Source: Sphingorhabdus sp. (GTDB lineage Bacteria; Pseudomonadota; Alphaproteobacteria; Sphingomonadales; Sphingomonadaceae). From it: a stretch of 64,000 nt of DNA. Under the pieces are notes generated by a model. It saw nothing but the letters and a program-made list of their open reading frames with translations. It made no database searches and had not been told where the DNA came from. Location of the stretch: positions 1 through 64,000 of the forward strand of contig JANQNO010000008.1 of the NCBI GenBank assembly GCA_028279555.1, read 5' to 3'. Positions 1-9,310 of this stretch are shown here, in pieces. Both the position numbers and the translations under genes were made by a program. Within the stretch, counting starts at the first letter, position 1; every line of letters begins with the position of its first letter.

Positions 1-294
1 GACAATATCTTCACCTTCACCTACAACCCGGCCAGCCAGATGGCTTCTCGCACGACATCGAACGATAGCTATGCCAATAGCGCGCATTTCGATGTCGACA
101 GGAACTATAGCGTCAATGGCCTCAATCAATATACGCAGGTTGGCCCCGATGCCTTCACGCATGACGATAATGGCAATCTGACCAGCGACACCGGGTCGGG
201 GTCCGGTGCAGGCTCTGGATCGGGGTCCGATGCAGGCGGCGGCATTACCTTTTGCCCCCTTGCCCCGGAGCCGAACAGAACCTATTCATTATGA
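1..294 (+). CDS. RHS/YD-repeat protein, C-terminal fragment (5' end outside window)
   Basis: The frame is open from base 1 and ends at TGA 292-294. The visible 97 residues contain two recognisable RHS/YD-like blocks (YNPASQM, then NGLNQYTQVG followed by DDNGNLTSD), a pattern of large secreted RHS/wapA-type proteins and polymorphic toxins. After NGNLTSD the usual repeat continuation is lost. It is replaced by a Gly/Ser-rich stretch (about residues 61-79) and a short tail, CPLAPEPNRTYSL, before the stop. The tail could be a natural low-complexity end or the scar of a recombined C-terminal region; the sequence does not decide. Only the extreme 3' end is present, so size, signal and toxin content cannot be judged. 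Confidence 0.7.
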   Translation, partial: DNIFTFTYNPASQMASRTTSNDSYANSAHFDVDRNYSVNGLNQYTQVGPDAFTHDDNGNLTSDTGSGSGAGSGSGSDAGGGITFCPLAPEPNRTYSL

Positions 295-308
295 TATATC
301 GTTAAATG
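283..308 (+). promoter_or_regulatory. AT-rich partly palindromic site upstream of the zinc operon (possible Zur box)
   Basis: A short AT-rich island in GC-rich surroundings lies 27-52 nt upstream of the DUF1826 start. It contains a perfect 8-bp palindrome, GATATATC (293-300), followed by GTTAAATG. DUF1826-CobW pairs are often under Zur control, and alphaproteobacterial Zur operators are AT-rich palindromes with TTATA/TATAA-like half-sites. The match to that pattern is only partial, and the site overlaps the stop codon of the RHS fragment, so this is a suggestion from context. Confidence 0.25.
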
Positions 309-334
309 CCTCTCAGCGGAAACAAGAAACCCAA

Positions 335-937
335 ATGCCTACCTTGGTCGAACCTGAAGCCGTGATTTCTGGAGACCCTTCGGTTTTGCAGGAAATCCGG
401 CAGCCGGACTGCAATCTTGCGATATGGAAACGCCTGCCGCCGCTCGATGCCGCGCCGCTTTTGGCGGGCGAGCCCAAAAGCATCCGCATCATGGTGCCAG
501 CCGACGCCCCCTCGCCTGCGATCAGGGATGCAATGCGGGAAAACGGTTTCACTGACGAGAAGACCTGCGATGCGCTGATCGAGGATATCGACCGGCTGTG
601 CGGGCTCTTCGCGCCCTTCGCCAAAACAGCGAGGATGCAGTTTCGGCTAGACGTGGTGAGCGATGATGCCTGCCGCAAATTTCACGGCGACTATGTACGC
701 GGGCGCCTCGTTACCACCTATGCCGGTCCAGGCACACAGTGGCTAAGCCCGCGCGGTGTTGACCAGCTTGCACAGGGGCTGGAGCCCGAGCGTATAAACC
801 TGCTGGCACCGGGCGATGTCGGCATTTTCAAGGGCCGGCTTGCGACCGGGTACCCGGCCATTCACCGCTCTCCGCCGATCGAAGGCACCGGGCAAAAGCG
901 CCTCGTTCTGGTTCTCAACCCGGATGAAGGGGATTGA
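335..937 (+). CDS. DUF1826 domain-containing protein
   Basis: This 200-residue protein matches my recollection of the DUF1826 family, whose members sit next to CobW/ZigA-type zinc chaperones; their biochemical role is not established. The C-terminal part contains FHGDYVRGRLVTTYAGPGT and later KGRLATGYPAIHRSPP, with conserved-looking His/Tyr/Thr residues. The ATG at 335 is preferred over an upstream start at 206. It removes a low-complexity leader that overlaps the RHS tail and is preceded by the purine-rich stretch GGAAACAAGAA. Its TGA overlaps the TTG start of the CobW gene by 4 nt, so the two are probably translationally coupled. Confidence 0.7.
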   Translation: MPTLVEPEAVISGDPSVLQEIRQPDCNLAIWKRLPPLDAAPLLAGEPKSIRIMVPADAPSPAIRDAMRENGFTDEKTCDALIEDIDRLCGLFAPFAKTARMQFRLDVVSDDACRKFHGDYVRGRLVTTYAGPGTQWLSPRGVDQLAQGLEPERINLLAPGDVGIFKGRLATGYPAIHRSPPIEGTGQKRLVLVLNPDEGD

Positions 938-2079
938 AGATCGGCCAATCGCGCATTCCCGTTACGCTGCTCACCGGCTTTCTGGGCGCTGGCAAGACGA
1001 CGCTGCTGAACCGGCTCATCCAGAGGCCTGAAATGTCATCGGCGCTGGTCATCATCAATGAATTTGGCTCGGTCGGTATCGATCATGATCTGGTCGCGCA
1101 GAGCAATGAAGATGACACGATTGTCGAAATGGCCAATGGGTGCCTGTGCTGCACGATAAAAGGCGACCTGCAAAAGACACTGAAAGACGCACCGCAGCGT
1201 TTCACCCGGGAGGGCAAATGCTGGTTCGACCGTGTGGTCATCGAAACCACGGGGCTCGCCGATCCGGCACCGATTATTCACACCGTGATGAGCGATGACA
1301 CGCTGAAATCGCTATACGCGCTGGAATCCGTGGCGACTCTGATCGATGCGGTGAATGGCGATGCCACGCTGGATGCGCAGGGCGAGGCGATCAAGCAGGT
1401 GGCCGTTGCGGACCGGCTATTGATATCGAAGACCGATCTGGCCGATGAAGCTACCGTCGAGGCACTGTGCCAGCGTTTACGGCGACTCAATCCGGCAGCG
1501 CCAATGCACAAATTGCCGGGCAGCGATTCCGAATTGGCAGGGCTTTTCGAAGGCGCGTCATTCAATCCCGAACTCAAAAGCGAAGAGGTCCGCGGCTGGC
1601 TGGCTGCTGAGGCCTATCACGCCGATCATAGGCATGATCACAACCATCACCATGGGCATAGCCATGACGAGGATCATCATCACGATCATGTCCATGATAT
1701 CAATCGCCATGACGATCGCATTCGATCTGTCTGCATGACCATCGACGAGCCTATTCCCGCCGCGATCTTCGATTCCTGGCTGGAGCTTTTGGTCGCCTTC
1801 AACGGCGTCAATGTCCTCAGGGTCAAGGGCCTGCTCAATCTCCAGGAGCTCGACAAGCCGCTGGTCATTCATGGCGTGCAGCATATCTGGCATCCGCCAG
1901 CCATTCTTCAGGACTGGCCGAGCGATGATCGCCGGTCGAGAATTGTGTTCATCCTGCGCGATCTGGAAGAAAGCGATCTGCGTCAGATGCTCGATTTCGT
2001 GACGGGCAAGCTCAAAAAAACCAATGTGGTGGGGCTGGAAGATGATGACGCCAGCTTGGCCGAAGCGCCAGCGGGGTGA
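934..2079 (+). CDS. CobW-family GTP-binding zinc metallochaperone (ZigA/YeiR-like)
   Basis: This G3E-family GTPase (381 aa) has a Walker A motif, GFLGAGKTT (residues 15-23), and the CxCC metal-binding motif of CobW/COG0523 proteins (CLCC, residues 70-73). A His/Asp-rich metal-binding stretch (about residues 227-262) is followed by a CobW C-terminal domain (about 265-365). Proteins of this type load Zn into target enzymes under zinc limitation. The start is TTG (934-936) overlapping the upstream TGA; no ATG gives a full Walker A. Pairing with DUF1826 supports zinc rather than cobalt. The client protein cannot be told from sequence. Confidence 0.9.
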   Translation: MKIGQSRIPVTLLTGFLGAGKTTLLNRLIQRPEMSSALVIINEFGSVGIDHDLVAQSNEDDTIVEMANGCLCCTIKGDLQKTLKDAPQRFTREGKCWFDRVVIETTGLADPAPIIHTVMSDDTLKSLYALESVATLIDAVNGDATLDAQGEAIKQVAVADRLLISKTDLADEATVEALCQRLRRLNPAAPMHKLPGSDSELAGLFEGASFNPELKSEEVRGWLAAEAYHADHRHDHNHHHGHSHDEDHHHDHVHDINRHDDRIRSVCMTIDEPIPAAIFDSWLELLVAFNGVNVLRVKGLLNLQELDKPLVIHGVQHIWHPPAILQDWPSDDRRSRIVFILRDLEESDLRQMLDFVTGKLKKTNVVGLEDDDASLAEAPAG

Positions 2080-2110
2080 TTGAGGCAGCCTTGCGCGCTT
2101 TTGGGTGGGC

Positions 2111-2707
2111 TTAGGCTACCGGCCGCCGTGCCCGCAAAGCCTGTGCCAGTGTGCCTTCGTCGAGATAGTCGAGCTCCCCGCCCACGGGCACGCCATGCGC
2201 GAGCTGCGTCAGGCGCACGGGGTATTTTTCCAGCCGCTCGGCGAGATAGTGCGCGGTGGTCTGCCCCTCCAGCGTCGCGTTCATGGCGAGCACGATCTCG
2301 TCGATCCCGCCCGCCTCGACGCGCGCCAGCAGCCTTTCGATATTGAGGTCTTCCGGCCGCACCCCATCGAGCGCGGAGAGCTTTCCGCCCAGCACATGAT
2401 ATTTGCCCGGAAACAGCCGTGATTTATCGAGTGCCCACAGGTCGGACACATCCTCCACCACGCAGATTGCCTTGTCGTCGCGGCGCGGATCGGCACAGAT
2501 CCCGCAGGGATTGACGGTGTCGATATTGCCGCAGATCTCGCAGGTGACCAGCTGCTCATCCACTTGCTGCAACGCTTTCAAGAGCGGATGCAACACGCCT
2601 TCGCGCTTTTTCAGCAGATGCAGCACAACGCGGCGCGCCGAACGCGGCCCCAGCCCCGGCAGTTTCGACAATGCACCCGCGAGTGCGTCAATTTCTTGCG
2701 ATGCCAT
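2111..2707 (-). CDS. recR: Recombination mediator RecR
   Basis: This 198-aa protein has the normal RecR length. The N-terminal helix-hairpin-helix ([11 protein letters not shown], about 16-26) is followed by a four-cysteine zinc finger (C56, C59, C68, C71) and a Toprim domain (about 80-175). RecR works with RecO/RecF to load RecA on single-strand gaps. The start at 2707 (MASQEIDAL) fits the family better than an in-frame start 18 codons upstream. It converges on the CobW gene with about 30 bp between them; no terminator is obvious. dnaX/YbaB, frequent RecR neighbours, are not seen in this window. Confidence 0.95.
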   Translation of the reverse strand: MASQEIDALAGALSKLPGLGPRSARRVVLHLLKKREGVLHPLLKALQQVDEQLVTCEICGNIDTVNPCGICADPRRDDKAICVVEDVSDLWALDKSRLFPGKYHVLGGKLSALDGVRPEDLNIERLLARVEAGGIDEIVLAMNATLEGQTTAHYLAERLEKYPVRLTQLAHGVPVGGELDYLDEGTLAQALRARRPVA

Positions 2708-2771
2708 GCGATGAGCCTTAGGGGGCTTTGACAGAAGTTTGAAGAAATAACTCAGGGACAAGAAAGACCGC

Positions 2772-2861
2772 AGCCCTGAGCAGCAGTTGCCCCGGGCAAC
2801 TGCGCTGGTCGAAGGGCGCTACAAGACTGTGAGCCGTGCTTCGACAGGCTCAGCACTAGCG
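2772..2861. repeat. Intergenic hairpin repeat (GAGCYTGTCGAAG family), copy 1, interrupted
   Basis: The right arm CTTCGACAGGCTCAG (2839-2853) is identical to the copies at 23592 and 59643. The left arm is split: CCCTGAG (2774-2780) and TCGAAGGGCGC (2809-2819) are separated by about 28 nt containing a nearly perfect palindrome, CAGTTGCCC-C-GGGCAACTG (2784-2802). The element lies between the divergent recR and fmt genes, within the probable promoter region of both. Confidence 0.8.
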
Positions 2862-2886
2862 GTTTGTATTGCAAGGTATCTCGCCG

Positions 2887-3792
2887 ATGCGCATAATTTT
2901 CATGGGAACACCGGATTTCGCGCTGCCGTCCCTCGATGCGCTGAACGCTGCGGGGCACGAGATCGCGGCGGTTTACACGCAGCCACCCAGGCGCGCGAAC
3001 CGCGGCAAGAAATTGACGCCCTCTGCCGTGCATGCCCGCGCCGATGAGTTGGGGCTGGCTGTGCGCACGCCAGTCTCGCTCAAGAGTGAAGATGCACAAG
3101 CCGAATTTGCTGCGCTCGGCGCGGATATCGCGGTTGTTGCCGCCTATGGCCTGATCCTGCCGCAGGCCATTCTGGATGCACCAAAGCATGGCTGCCTGAA
3201 TGTGCACGCTTCCTTGCTGCCGCGCTGGCGCGGGGCCGCCCCAGTGCAGCGGGCCATACTTGCAGGTGACGAAGAAACCGGTGTGTGCATCATGCAGATG
3301 GAGGCGGGGCTGGATATTGGCCCCGTCCGGATGACTGCGCGAACGAGCGTCGCCGGCAAAACAGCAGGTGAATTGACCGCCGAGCTGGCGCAAATGGGTG
3401 CGCAGTCGATGGTGGAAGTTCTGGCCGATCTTGATGGGCATCCGCCTTTGCCTCAGCCCGAGGATGGTGCCACCTATGCAGCCAAGATCGAAAAGCCCGA
3501 AAGCCGGATCGATTTCAATCAAAGCGCCGAAGCCGTCCTCCGGCAGATACGCGCCTTCAACCCGGTGCCCGGTGCCTGGTTCGAATATGATGATGAGCGC
3601 TATAAAGTGTGGGAAGCTGCGCTAGGGGACAGTGCGGGCAAGGCGGGCATGGTGATCGACGACAAACTCACAATTGCCTGCCAAAGCGAATCCATCCGTC
3701 CCACCCTTTTGCAGCGCGCGGGCAAGCCGGTCATGAACGCCGCAGAGCTGCTGCGCGGCAAGCACATCCCTGCTGGAACGCATCTTTCATGA
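2887..3792 (+). CDS. fmt: Methionyl-tRNA formyltransferase
   Basis: This enzyme (301 aa) transfers the formyl group of 10-formyl-THF to Met-tRNAfMet for initiation. The catalytic trio is in place: Asn105 and His107 in [12 protein letters not shown] and an Asp around 143 in EAGLDIGP, offset by one from E. coli Fmt (106/108/144). A C-terminal OB-like tRNA-binding domain follows (about 205-300). The ATG at 2887 begins [12 protein letters not shown], the canonical N-terminus; a TTG 18 nt upstream is less likely. The stop overlaps the truA start by 4 nt (ATGA). def, a usual partner, is not next to it. Confidence 0.96.
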   Translation: MRIIFMGTPDFALPSLDALNAAGHEIAAVYTQPPRRANRGKKLTPSAVHARADELGLAVRTPVSLKSEDAQAEFAALGADIAVVAAYGLILPQAILDAPKHGCLNVHASLLPRWRGAAPVQRAILAGDEETGVCIMQMEAGLDIGPVRMTARTSVAGKTAGELTAELAQMGAQSMVEVLADLDGHPPLPQPEDGATYAAKIEKPESRIDFNQSAEAVLRQIRAFNPVPGAWFEYDDERYKVWEAALGDSAGKAGMVIDDKLTIACQSESIRPTLLQRAGKPVMNAAELLRGKHIPAGTHLS

Positions 3793-4535
3793 CCCGTTTT
3801 GCGCTTACCATCGAATTTGATGGCACTCCCTATATGGGTTGGCAGCGGCAGGACCATGGCCGGACCATACAGGGAGAAATCGAGGCGGCAATCGACAAAT
3901 TTACCGTAGAAGAGGCCGCTGTGCACGGTGCCGGGAGGACCGATGCGGGCGTTCATGCGCTGGGCATGCGCGCGCATGTCGATATCGCAAGCGAATTGAC
4001 GCCCTTTCGCTTCATGGAAGCGCTCAACGCGCATCTGCGGCCGCAGCCGATTGCGATACTCGCATGTGAGGAAGTGAGCGAAGACTGGCATGCGCGTTTC
4101 TCCTGCGTCGGGCGCTCCTACATCTACCGGATATCCAACCGGCGCGCGCCGCTGGCGCTGGAGAAAAACCGGGTCTGGCGGATCGGCCAGTCGCTCGACG
4201 TAGAGGCCATGCAAAATGCGGCGCAGATCTTGATCGGCAAGCATGATTTCACCACCTTCCGCTCGGTCCAATGCCAGTCGGCCAGTCCTGTAAAAACGCT
4301 CGACCGTCTGGATGTGCGCCGCGAGGGCGATCATGTGATCGTAGAGGCATCGGCGCGGTCTTTCCTGCATCACCAGGTGCGCTCGATGGTTGGCGCATTG
4401 GCTGCTGTCGGGCGCGGCAGGTGGAACGATAGCGATCTGCAGACGGCGCTGGAAGCTAAAGACAGACAGGCACTGATCGAGAATGCGCCGCCGCATGGCC
4501 TCTATTTTGAGAGTGCAGTATATCCGAGCGAATAG
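3789..4535 (+). CDS. truA: tRNA pseudouridine synthase A
   Basis: TruA makes pseudouridine at tRNA positions 38-40. The catalytic Asp52 lies in the signature [21 protein letters not shown] near the N-terminus and [13 protein letters not shown] near 195 are family hallmarks. Length is 248 aa, normal for the family. The start ATG is embedded in the fmt stop (ATGA), giving a two-gene fmt-truA unit with likely coupled translation. Confidence 0.96.
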   Translation: MTRFALTIEFDGTPYMGWQRQDHGRTIQGEIEAAIDKFTVEEAAVHGAGRTDAGVHALGMRAHVDIASELTPFRFMEALNAHLRPQPIAILACEEVSEDWHARFSCVGRSYIYRISNRRAPLALEKNRVWRIGQSLDVEAMQNAAQILIGKHDFTTFRSVQCQSASPVKTLDRLDVRREGDHVIVEASARSFLHHQVRSMVGALAAVGRGRWNDSDLQTALEAKDRQALIENAPPHGLYFESAVYPSE

Positions 4536-4553
4536 CTATGTACCCGTCGTCCC

Positions 4554-4630
4554 GCGATCCCCAATGCAGGCTGGGGTCCAGTTCGTCAGTTGAGCCGCCA
4601 GCTTGGACTCCATCCTTCGCTGGAGATCAC
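4554..4630. repeat. Imperfect 28-nt inverted repeat between convergent truA and asnB
   Basis: Two 28-nt arms (4554-4581 and 4603-4630) are inverted copies with about 20 of 28 positions matching; the cores are CTGGGGTCCAG and TTGGACTCCA. The arrangement resembles a dispersed intergenic repeat and could act as a bidirectional transcription stop, since it sits between two convergent genes, but there is no T-run. Confidence 0.55.
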
Positions 4631-4641
4631 ATGGCGTAAAT

Positions 4642-6534
4642 TTATCCGAATATGCGCTGCAGCGATTTATCGAGCATCAGCAATTGCCACAACAGACGGC
4701 CATGCTCGCACCGCCCGGCTACATGATCGGCGGCAATATCGTCGATTGCGCCGGGATCGAACCAGCCAGTTTGCGCCAGTGTTGCCTGTTTGGAAAGACC
4801 GCGCGCCTCTTCGGCCAGCGCGCCGCGAAACCAGTCGCTGATAGGCGTGACGAAACCCATTTTTTGCCGGTATAGAATATCCTCCGGCAGATAGCGTTCC
4901 ATGGTTTTTTTGAGCAGCCATTTGCCCTGCCCGCCCCGGATCCGCATCCGGCCCGGAAGCTGCGCGGCAAATTCCATCAGCCGGTGATCGAGGAGCGGTT
5001 CGCGCGCCTCCAGACTCACCGCCATGCTCATGCGGTCTGTCTTGGCCAGGATATCGCCCGGCAGCCACATTTTCATATCGGCATATTGGGCCTGGTCGAG
5101 ACCGCTGCGCGCCGGCGCATTCTCCATCAGCTTATGCATGTGGCTTTCGGCGGCATAGCCCGCCAGCTTGCCGCGAAAATCATCGGAATAGATGGCGCTG
5201 CGCAATCCCGGCGGATTGATCCCCACCGCTTCGGTATAACCTTCGGCACCGCTGCGCGCGAGCGAGAGCAGGGTCGATTTGGCGCGTAATGGCCGCGGTG
5301 CCCAATCCGCCTTGGGATAGAGCCGGCCCAGTGGCCCCAGAATATTCTTGCGGATCGCTGCAGGAACAAACCTGCGGATGCGCTCTTCATGCGCGTGAAA
5401 GACATGGCGTCGATATCCAGCCAGCGCCTCATCCGCACCATCGCCGGACAGGGCCACCGTCACGGTTTCGCGGGCAAGCTCGCTCACGCGGTAAGTCGGC
5501 AGCGCGGAAGCATCGGCAAAGGGTTCGTCGAAATGATCGGCAAGCTTGTCGATCAGGCCATAGTCATCGGGGCTGACGATCCGACTGTGATGATCTGTGG
5601 CAAAGCGTTTGGCCACTCGCTTTGCATAGTCGCTCTCATCAAGACCTTTCACATCGAAGCCGATGGAACAAGTCTTTACCGGCTTTCTGGAGTTTTCGGC
5701 CATCAATGCAACGACCGAGGAGCTGTCCACGCCGCCTGAAAGAAATGCGCCGAGCGGCACATCGGCAACCATCCTCGAGGTTACCGCCTGGCGCAGCAGC
5801 CGGAGCAATTCTTCCTCCAGCTCGTTCTGGCTGCCTTTGACCCGCTGGCTGAAGTCGATATCCCAATAGCGCAATGGAGCAGGCATCGGCTTGCCCTGTT
5901 CCAGTGCAAGATAGCAGCCGGCTGGCAGCTTGTTTACGCCTTTCACGATGCAGCGATGATCGGGGACATAGCCAAAGGCCATATAATCCTCGATTGCCCG
6001 CTCGTCGGGTTCGCGGCGCAGAGCAGGGTGCGCAAGCAGCGCTTTCAACTCCGATCCGAACAGCACGCTGCCATCGGCGATTTTCGCGTAATAGAGCGGC
6101 TTTATACCCAGACGGTCGCGCACGAGCCAAAGCCTGCGTTCTTTCTGATCGTAAATCGCAAAGGCGAACATCCCGTGCAGCCTTTCGACACAGCCCGCGC
6201 CCCATTTGCGCCAGCCATGCAGGATCACCTCGGTATCGCTATCGGTGGCAAATTCCTGCCCGGCGGCCTCCAGTTCCTTTCGGATTTCCTGAAAATTATA
6301 GATCTCGCCATTGAAGCTGACGACGAAGCGCTCGTCTGCAGATGCCATCGGCTGCGCGCCGCCATCCAGATCGATGATAGAGAGCCGCCTGTGTCCAAGA
6401 CCTATGCCTGGCGCGGTCCACACGCCCGAGCCATCCGGCCCGCGATGCGCGAGACTGTCGGTCATCCGGCGCACGCGCTTTGCGTCAACCGGCTTGGCTG
6501 TATCCAGGTGAAAGATTCCGGCAATACCGCACAT
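4642..6534 (-). CDS. XrtA/PEP-CTERM system amidotransferase (asparagine synthase-like)
   Basis: The protein (630 aa) has a class-II glutamine amidotransferase domain with catalytic Cys2 (MCGIAGIF, residues 1-200). An asparagine-synthase ATP-pyrophosphatase domain follows, with the P-loop SGGVDSS at 266-272. In exosortase-A loci this paralogue family (TIGR03108-like) is thought to amidate a polysaccharide or nucleotide-sugar component rather than make free asparagine. It is the last gene of the ten-gene minus-strand operon, starting 11 bp after the exosortase stop. A housekeeping AsnB cannot be excluded from motifs alone; position argues for the EPS role. Confidence 0.9.
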   Translation of the reverse strand: MCGIAGIFHLDTAKPVDAKRVRRMTDSLAHRGPDGSGVWTAPGIGLGHRRLSIIDLDGGAQPMASADERFVVSFNGEIYNFQEIRKELEAAGQEFATDSDTEVILHGWRKWGAGCVERLHGMFAFAIYDQKERRLWLVRDRLGIKPLYYAKIADGSVLFGSELKALLAHPALRREPDERAIEDYMAFGYVPDHRCIVKGVNKLPAGCYLALEQGKPMPAPLRYWDIDFSQRVKGSQNELEEELLRLLRQAVTSRMVADVPLGAFLSGGVDSSSVVALMAENSRKPVKTCSIGFDVKGLDESDYAKRVAKRFATDHHSRIVSPDDYGLIDKLADHFDEPFADASALPTYRVSELARETVTVALSGDGADEALAGYRRHVFHAHEERIRRFVPAAIRKNILGPLGRLYPKADWAPRPLRAKSTLLSLARSGAEGYTEAVGINPPGLRSAIYSDDFRGKLAGYAAESHMHKLMENAPARSGLDQAQYADMKMWLPGDILAKTDRMSMAVSLEAREPLLDHRLMEFAAQLPGRMRIRGGQGKWLLKKTMERYLPEDILYRQKMGFVTPISDWFRGALAEEARGLSKQATLAQTGWFDPGAIDDIAADHVAGRCEHGRLLWQLLMLDKSLQRIFG

Positions 6535-6545
6535 GCTTCGCGGCC

Positions 6546-8090
6546 CTAGCGCAAGGCCATCATGCGGTCAGCAACTTTGTCGACATCCCCCATGTCTCCA
6601 ACAAAAGCGTCGATCGCCGCGCGCTGCGACTTGCCGCTACGATACTCGGAAGAAAGGACAATGCCGATGGCGCGCTGATCGCCGGCCAGCAGCTTGGCCT
6701 TCAACGTTTCCAGCTTGACCCGCATCGCTGATCCGGTGGTTGCGCCATTGATGCGATAGTAAGTCACCACGTCGCGGATGACCGGCCCGGCGGTCTGGAT
6801 CTGCTCGGCCTTGCCGCCTTCGGGTGCTGGCCGGTTTTCAACCCAGCTCCAGTTACCCTCGGGCTCGACCGCACCTTGGCCATAGCCGACAATTTCACTG
6901 CCTTCTGCCTGCCGGTCATAAGCGACGATAAACATGTCCACTTCTTCTCCAGCCGCATTCCGGTAGCGCCCGAAAAGATAATGGCTTGCCCCTTCATAGC
7001 TGGGCTTCCAGTCCTTGCTCGGCGTATAGGGCACCACGGTCCAGCCGCTTACCTGCGGCATTTCAATCTGAGCGGGCAGCTCGCCTGCACGGTTCATGAT
7101 CGCCGCGCTCCAGGCAAGCGGAACAACTGCCATCGCAGCCATCGCGCCGGCGATCCAATGAAAGCCGATGCGCGGGAGCGCAATCCGCCTGACGCGCGCA
7201 ATGTCAAAGGCAGGTTCGTCCACACTGCGGTCAAAGAAGCGCCAGCCAATAGCCATGACGATAGCCATGACAATCGCGAAGAAGACCCAGCCATAAAAGA
7301 CATGATCCCAGCTGGCCGCAAATTCGATTCCGGTATGCTCGGCAATATAAATGGTCCCGAACGCGCGCAGGCCGTTGGCGACAATGGGAACGATCACCGA
7401 CAGCGCCATGAAGGCGGCTCGGCGATACCAGCTTTTGAAGCATAGATTGGATACCAGCGCGCCATAGGCCACCATCGCGACCAGGAACTGAATACCCGAA
7501 CAGGCCTCTGCCACGCGGAACAGCCCGCCTGGCGTCGTTATGAAAATTCCGTCTATGTGGGCCGGGATACCGACCAGTGCGAGCAGGAACATGCACATAT
7601 CCGCCGTCAGCATCTGAAGCGGCGGAACCAACTGCTCTCCCACAGGCACAAGAAACAGCATGTAGAAGAGCGGAAACAGCAAACCGCGCGTGACTTGCGG
7701 CCCCAGCCAGGCCGCAGCGCTTCCCTGCAGCATCATGACAAGGCCGGCCTGACGAGCGAGCGCGGCACCGGCGGCTTCACCCAGCAACCACCCGCCAGCT
7801 CCGGCACCGAACCACAATAGCGGAAGGCCCCAGGGCGCTGGCGTCAATTTTGCCAGCTCGTCCTTGCGCTGCCAAACCAGCCAACCAACAATCGGCAGGA
7901 TAAACAGGCAGTGATTGAAGGTCGAACTGTCCCACCAGATCTGCGCCATATGCCCGGCATCACGCCAGAAGAGCAGGAGCAGCGCCGCCCAGCTTGCCGC
8001 CAGAAATTGAATCGGGCGATGCCATGCGCCCCTGGATTCGCGCGAGAAGAACCAGCGTATGTTGGCCGCGGGAATGGCGAATCCGCTCAT
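6546..8090 (-). CDS. xrtA: Exosortase A fused to an EpsI domain
   Basis: This polytopic membrane protein (514 aa) has an exosortase domain at about residues 25-290. The catalytic triad is Cys197 (EACSGI), Arg242 (NGLRAFG) and His263 (SWDHVFYGW). A soluble EpsI/DUF3485-type domain occupies about 310-505. Exosortases process proteins with a C-terminal PEP-CTERM sorting signal at the inner membrane and are coupled genetically to EPS export. The start ATG overlaps the glycosyltransferase stop by 4 nt. Fusion to EpsI is normal for XrtA. No PEP-CTERM substrate is encoded in this window. Confidence 0.95.
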   Translation of the reverse strand: MSGFAIPAANIRWFFSRESRGAWHRPIQFLAASWAALLLLFWRDAGHMAQIWWDSSTFNHCLFILPIVGWLVWQRKDELAKLTPAPWGLPLLWFGAGAGGWLLGEAAGAALARQAGLVMMLQGSAAAWLGPQVTRGLLFPLFYMLFLVPVGEQLVPPLQMLTADMCMFLLALVGIPAHIDGIFITTPGGLFRVAEACSGIQFLVAMVAYGALVSNLCFKSWYRRAAFMALSVIVPIVANGLRAFGTIYIAEHTGIEFAASWDHVFYGWVFFAIVMAIVMAIGWRFFDRSVDEPAFDIARVRRIALPRIGFHWIAGAMAAMAVVPLAWSAAIMNRAGELPAQIEMPQVSGWTVVPYTPSKDWKPSYEGASHYLFGRYRNAAGEEVDMFIVAYDRQAEGSEIVGYGQGAVEPEGNWSWVENRPAPEGGKAEQIQTAGPVIRDVVTYYRINGATTGSAMRVKLETLKAKLLAGDQRAIGIVLSSEYRSGKSQRAAIDAFVGDMGDVDKVADRMMALR

Positions 8091-9310
8091 TCAGCCGCCT
8101 CGGCAAGGTGATGGCTGATGCCCATGAGCGGCGAGAGCGCAGCAAGCTGGGAAGCCCAGCTATAGCGGCCGATCACATGCAACCGCGCGGCGGCACCGAT
8201 ATTCAGGCCTGATTGGGGATCGTCGAGCAGTTTAATGACCGATTGCGCTTCCTGCTCCGCATCGTCTGCAATCAGGAAATGCGTACCGCTCGTTGCGGCA
8301 ATGCCCTCCGCAGCGGCGGGCGATGCCACGACCGGCTTGGCCATCGCCATGGCTTCCAGAACCTTGTTCTGTATACCGCGCGCTATGCGCAGCGGCGCGA
8401 CAACAACATCGGCAGCGCCCAGCCAGCTGCGGACATCGTCAACCGCGCCTGTGACCTCGACGCCATGTGTTTTTGCAAGGGCCTGAACTTCCTGAGTGGG
8501 CTTCCTTCCGACGATGACGAACTTCGCTTTGGGATGCGCGCGCAGGACGGCCGGCATTGCGTTGCGGGCAAAATCACAGACGGCTTCGACATTGGGGCGA
8601 TAATCCATCTGGCCGGTAAAGACGATCAATGGCCCGTTGAATTTCCTCGTCGGCGGCGGGAATTTTGCTTGCGGGTCGTAAAAGACAGCGTCGATCCCGT
8701 TGGAAAGTGCGATGACTTTTTCATGACCGAGGCCGGAACGATTCCGGAAAAGCTGCGCTTCGGCTTCGCTGACAAACAGGCTGGCATCGGCGCGGCGCGC
8801 AAAGGCATGCTCAAAATCGGCAAGCAGATCGGCTTCGCGGCGATTGACCCAGCGCATCGCCGGATTGCCTTTCCTGGCATAGCTTTCGAATTTCGCGCTA
8901 TCGACGTCGACAAAATCCATGATCAGATAACCGTCGAAATCCCGCGGTACATATTGCGCCATCTGCCCGGAAAAGACGACGATATGACTGATTTTGCCAG
9001 ACGCAATCAGTTCCCGGACCCAGCTTCGCATATCCGAAGAGGCAAAGCCCGTGATCGACACAGGCTTTCCGCTTGCCAGCGCTTCAAGACCGGCCTTCCA
9101 AAGCGGTTTTGCACGGCGCTCGACATATACGGAGCTGAAAAGCGGGCGCATGTCCTCGGCAAAAGCCGCATCGCGATCATCGTCGGCAAATGCACCGACA
9201 TGCACTGGCGCAAACTCGCTGAGTTTCTTGAGCAGATTATGCGAACGTATCTTGTCGCCGCGATCGGCGGGCCACGGAACGCGGTGGGCCAGGAACAGTA
9301 TCTCTCTCAT
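8087..9310 (-). CDS. XrtA-associated glycosyltransferase (TIGR03087-like)
   Basis: This GT-B fold sugar transferase (407 aa) begins MREILFLAHRVPWP. DRGDKIRSHNLL, typical of the PEP-CTERM-associated TIGR03087 family, follows. A GT4-like donor-binding half lies around 225-380, with GRKPTQEVQ and the acidic region VLEAMAMAKPVVASPAAAEGI. It probably adds a sugar to the lipid-linked EPS repeat unit at the cytoplasmic face. The ATG at 9310 sits inside the stop of the FemAB-like gene (ATGA) and is preferred over an upstream start at 9376. Donor and acceptor are unknown. Confidence 0.88.
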   Translation of the reverse strand: MREILFLAHRVPWPADRGDKIRSHNLLKKLSEFAPVHVGAFADDDRDAAFAEDMRPLFSSVYVERRAKPLWKAGLEALASGKPVSITGFASSDMRSWVRELIASGKISHIVVFSGQMAQYVPRDFDGYLIMDFVDVDSAKFESYARKGNPAMRWVNRREADLLADFEHAFARRADASLFVSEAEAQLFRNRSGLGHEKVIALSNGIDAVFYDPQAKFPPPTRKFNGPLIVFTGQMDYRPNVEAVCDFARNAMPAVLRAHPKAKFVIVGRKPTQEVQALAKTHGVEVTGAVDDVRSWLGAADVVVAPLRIARGIQNKVLEAMAMAKPVVASPAAAEGIAATSGTHFLIADDAEQEAQSVIKLLDDPQSGLNIGAAARLHVIGRYSWASQLAALSPLMGISHHLAEAAE

